The notes beneath the pieces are model-generated. The model saw only the letters and a list, made by a program, of their open reading frames with translations. It did no database searches and was not told where the DNA came from. From an uncultured Campylobacter sp. (GTDB lineage: Bacteria > Campylobacterota > Campylobacteria > Campylobacterales > Campylobacteraceae): a stretch of 5,235 bases of DNA. A program made the position numbers and the translations under genes. Location of the stretch: positions 1-5,235 of the forward strand of contig NZ_CALHII010000062.1 in assembly GCF_938030815.1 (NCBI RefSeq), in the 5' to 3' direction. Below are positions 4,846-5,235 of this stretch, in pieces; position 1 is the stretch's first letter; each line of letters opens with the position of its first letter.

Positions 4846-5235
4846 ATGAAAATCTTACTTGCGACGAGCAACTCGGATAAGGTAAAAGAGATAAAAGAAT
4901 TCTTTGCAGAATATGAAATTTACGCGCTCGGCGAGGTGCTTAAGCCTTTTGAGATCGACGAGTGCGGCGCGAGCTTCAAACAAAACGCGCTTATCAAAGT
5001 TCGCGCAGTGTATGAGGCGCTAAAAAGTAAAAATTTGCAGAGCGAATTTTTCGTGCTAAGCGACGATAGCGGTATCTGCGTGGACGCACTGGGCGGGGCT
5101 CCGGGGATATTTTCGGCGCGCTTTAGCGGCTCAGATGCAACGGATGCGAGCAACCGCGATAAATTGGCAAGCGAGCTGAGAGCTTTAAATTTAGATTCCT
5201 CGCCCGCGCATTACACGGCGGCGATCGCGCTAAAA
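4846..5235 (+). CDS. rdgB: RdgB/HAM1 XTP/dITP pyrophosphatase, 3' partial
   Basis: This enzyme hydrolyses non-canonical purine triphosphates (dITP, ITP, XTP) to the monophosphate and pyrophosphate, keeping deaminated purines out of DNA and RNA. The first 130 codons are present; the family is usually about 200 residues, so roughly the last third lies beyond the window. Clear motifs are MKILLATSNSDKVKEI (1-16, the nucleotide-binding T/S-x-N-x-x-K start), the E39 region leading to SFKQNALIKVRA (43-54), the catalytic metal-binding LSDDSGICVDALGGAPGIFS (71-90) with SARFSG continuing to 95, and YTAAIAL near the end of the visible part. No motif in the visible part is altered. It is divergent from the MFS gene across a 105-bp promoter region. 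I recall the same pairing in C. jejuni (Cj1374c/Cj1375). Confidence 0.97.
   Translation, partial: MKILLATSNSDKVKEIKEFFAEYEIYALGEVLKPFEIDECGASFKQNALIKVRAVYEALKSKNLQSEFFVLSDDSGICVDALGGAPGIFSARFSGSDATDASNRDKLASELRALNLDSSPAHYTAAIALK

Noticed and set aside
4920..5153. 77-codon - strand ORF inside rdgB
   Set aside because: It is antisense to the rdgB catalytic motifs; its Ser/Ala/Pro-rich content is a shadow.
1..5235. tRNA, rRNA, CRISPR array, insertion sequence or phage genes
   Set aside because: No cloverleaf, repeat-spacer pattern, transposase motif or terminal inverted repeat was seen anywhere in the window.

Overview
The window looks like Campylobacter (Epsilonproteobacteria/Campylobacterota), probably one of the mid-GC species such as the oral C. 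gracilis / C. showae / C. rectus group. The grounds are the very frequent TAAATTT/AAATTT words, the Campylobacter-style promoters (a T-rich run followed by G-x-TATAAT with no clear -35 box), and the divergent rdgB / MFS-exporter pair, which I recall as neighbours in C. jejuni (Cj1374c/Cj1375, the latter being CmeG). The species guess is inference only.

Layout, left to right. (1) 1-58 is GC-rich and does not match what follows. It reads best as the C-terminal tail of a different protein in frame 2, so a junction (biological or assembly) probably lies near base 58. (2) 58-1089 (+) is the 5'-truncated, AT-rich gene of a multi-spanning membrane protein with a charged insert; it looks accessory. 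(3) 1090-1381 is a convergent gap with inverted repeats but no convincing gene. (4) 1382-1894 (-) encodes a small uracil-DNA-glycosylase-fold enzyme of the deoxyinosine/hypoxanthine glycosylase type. A 21-residue micro-ORF (1891-1956) overlaps its start. (5) 1957-2233 is a gap of about 280 bp with an imperfect inverted repeat and spaced AAATTT words. (6) 2234-3445 (-) is moeA, molybdopterin molybdenumtransferase. (7) 3442-4740 (-) is a 12-TM MFS exporter of the YajR/CmeG type with an extra C-terminal cytosolic domain. It overlaps moeA by 4 nt, so the two form an operon. (8) 4741-4845 is a short divergent promoter region. (9) 4846-5235 (+) is the first 130 codons of rdgB (XTP/dITP pyrophosphatase), cut by the window end.

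How the parts may work together: the MFS gene is transcribed first and moeA is translationally coupled to it. rdgB shares the promoter region with the MFS gene on the opposite strand. RdgB clears dITP/XTP from the nucleotide pool and the glycosylase family removes deaminated purines from DNA. Molybdenum-cofactor enzymes detoxify N-hydroxylated purines in E. coli. A loose theme of purine-damage control is therefore possible, but it is unproven and may be coincidence. I see no tRNA, rRNA, CRISPR array, insertion sequence or phage gene. The rest of the window is mostly ordinary Campylobacter chromosome; the parts most worth a second look are the left edge and the micro-ORF.
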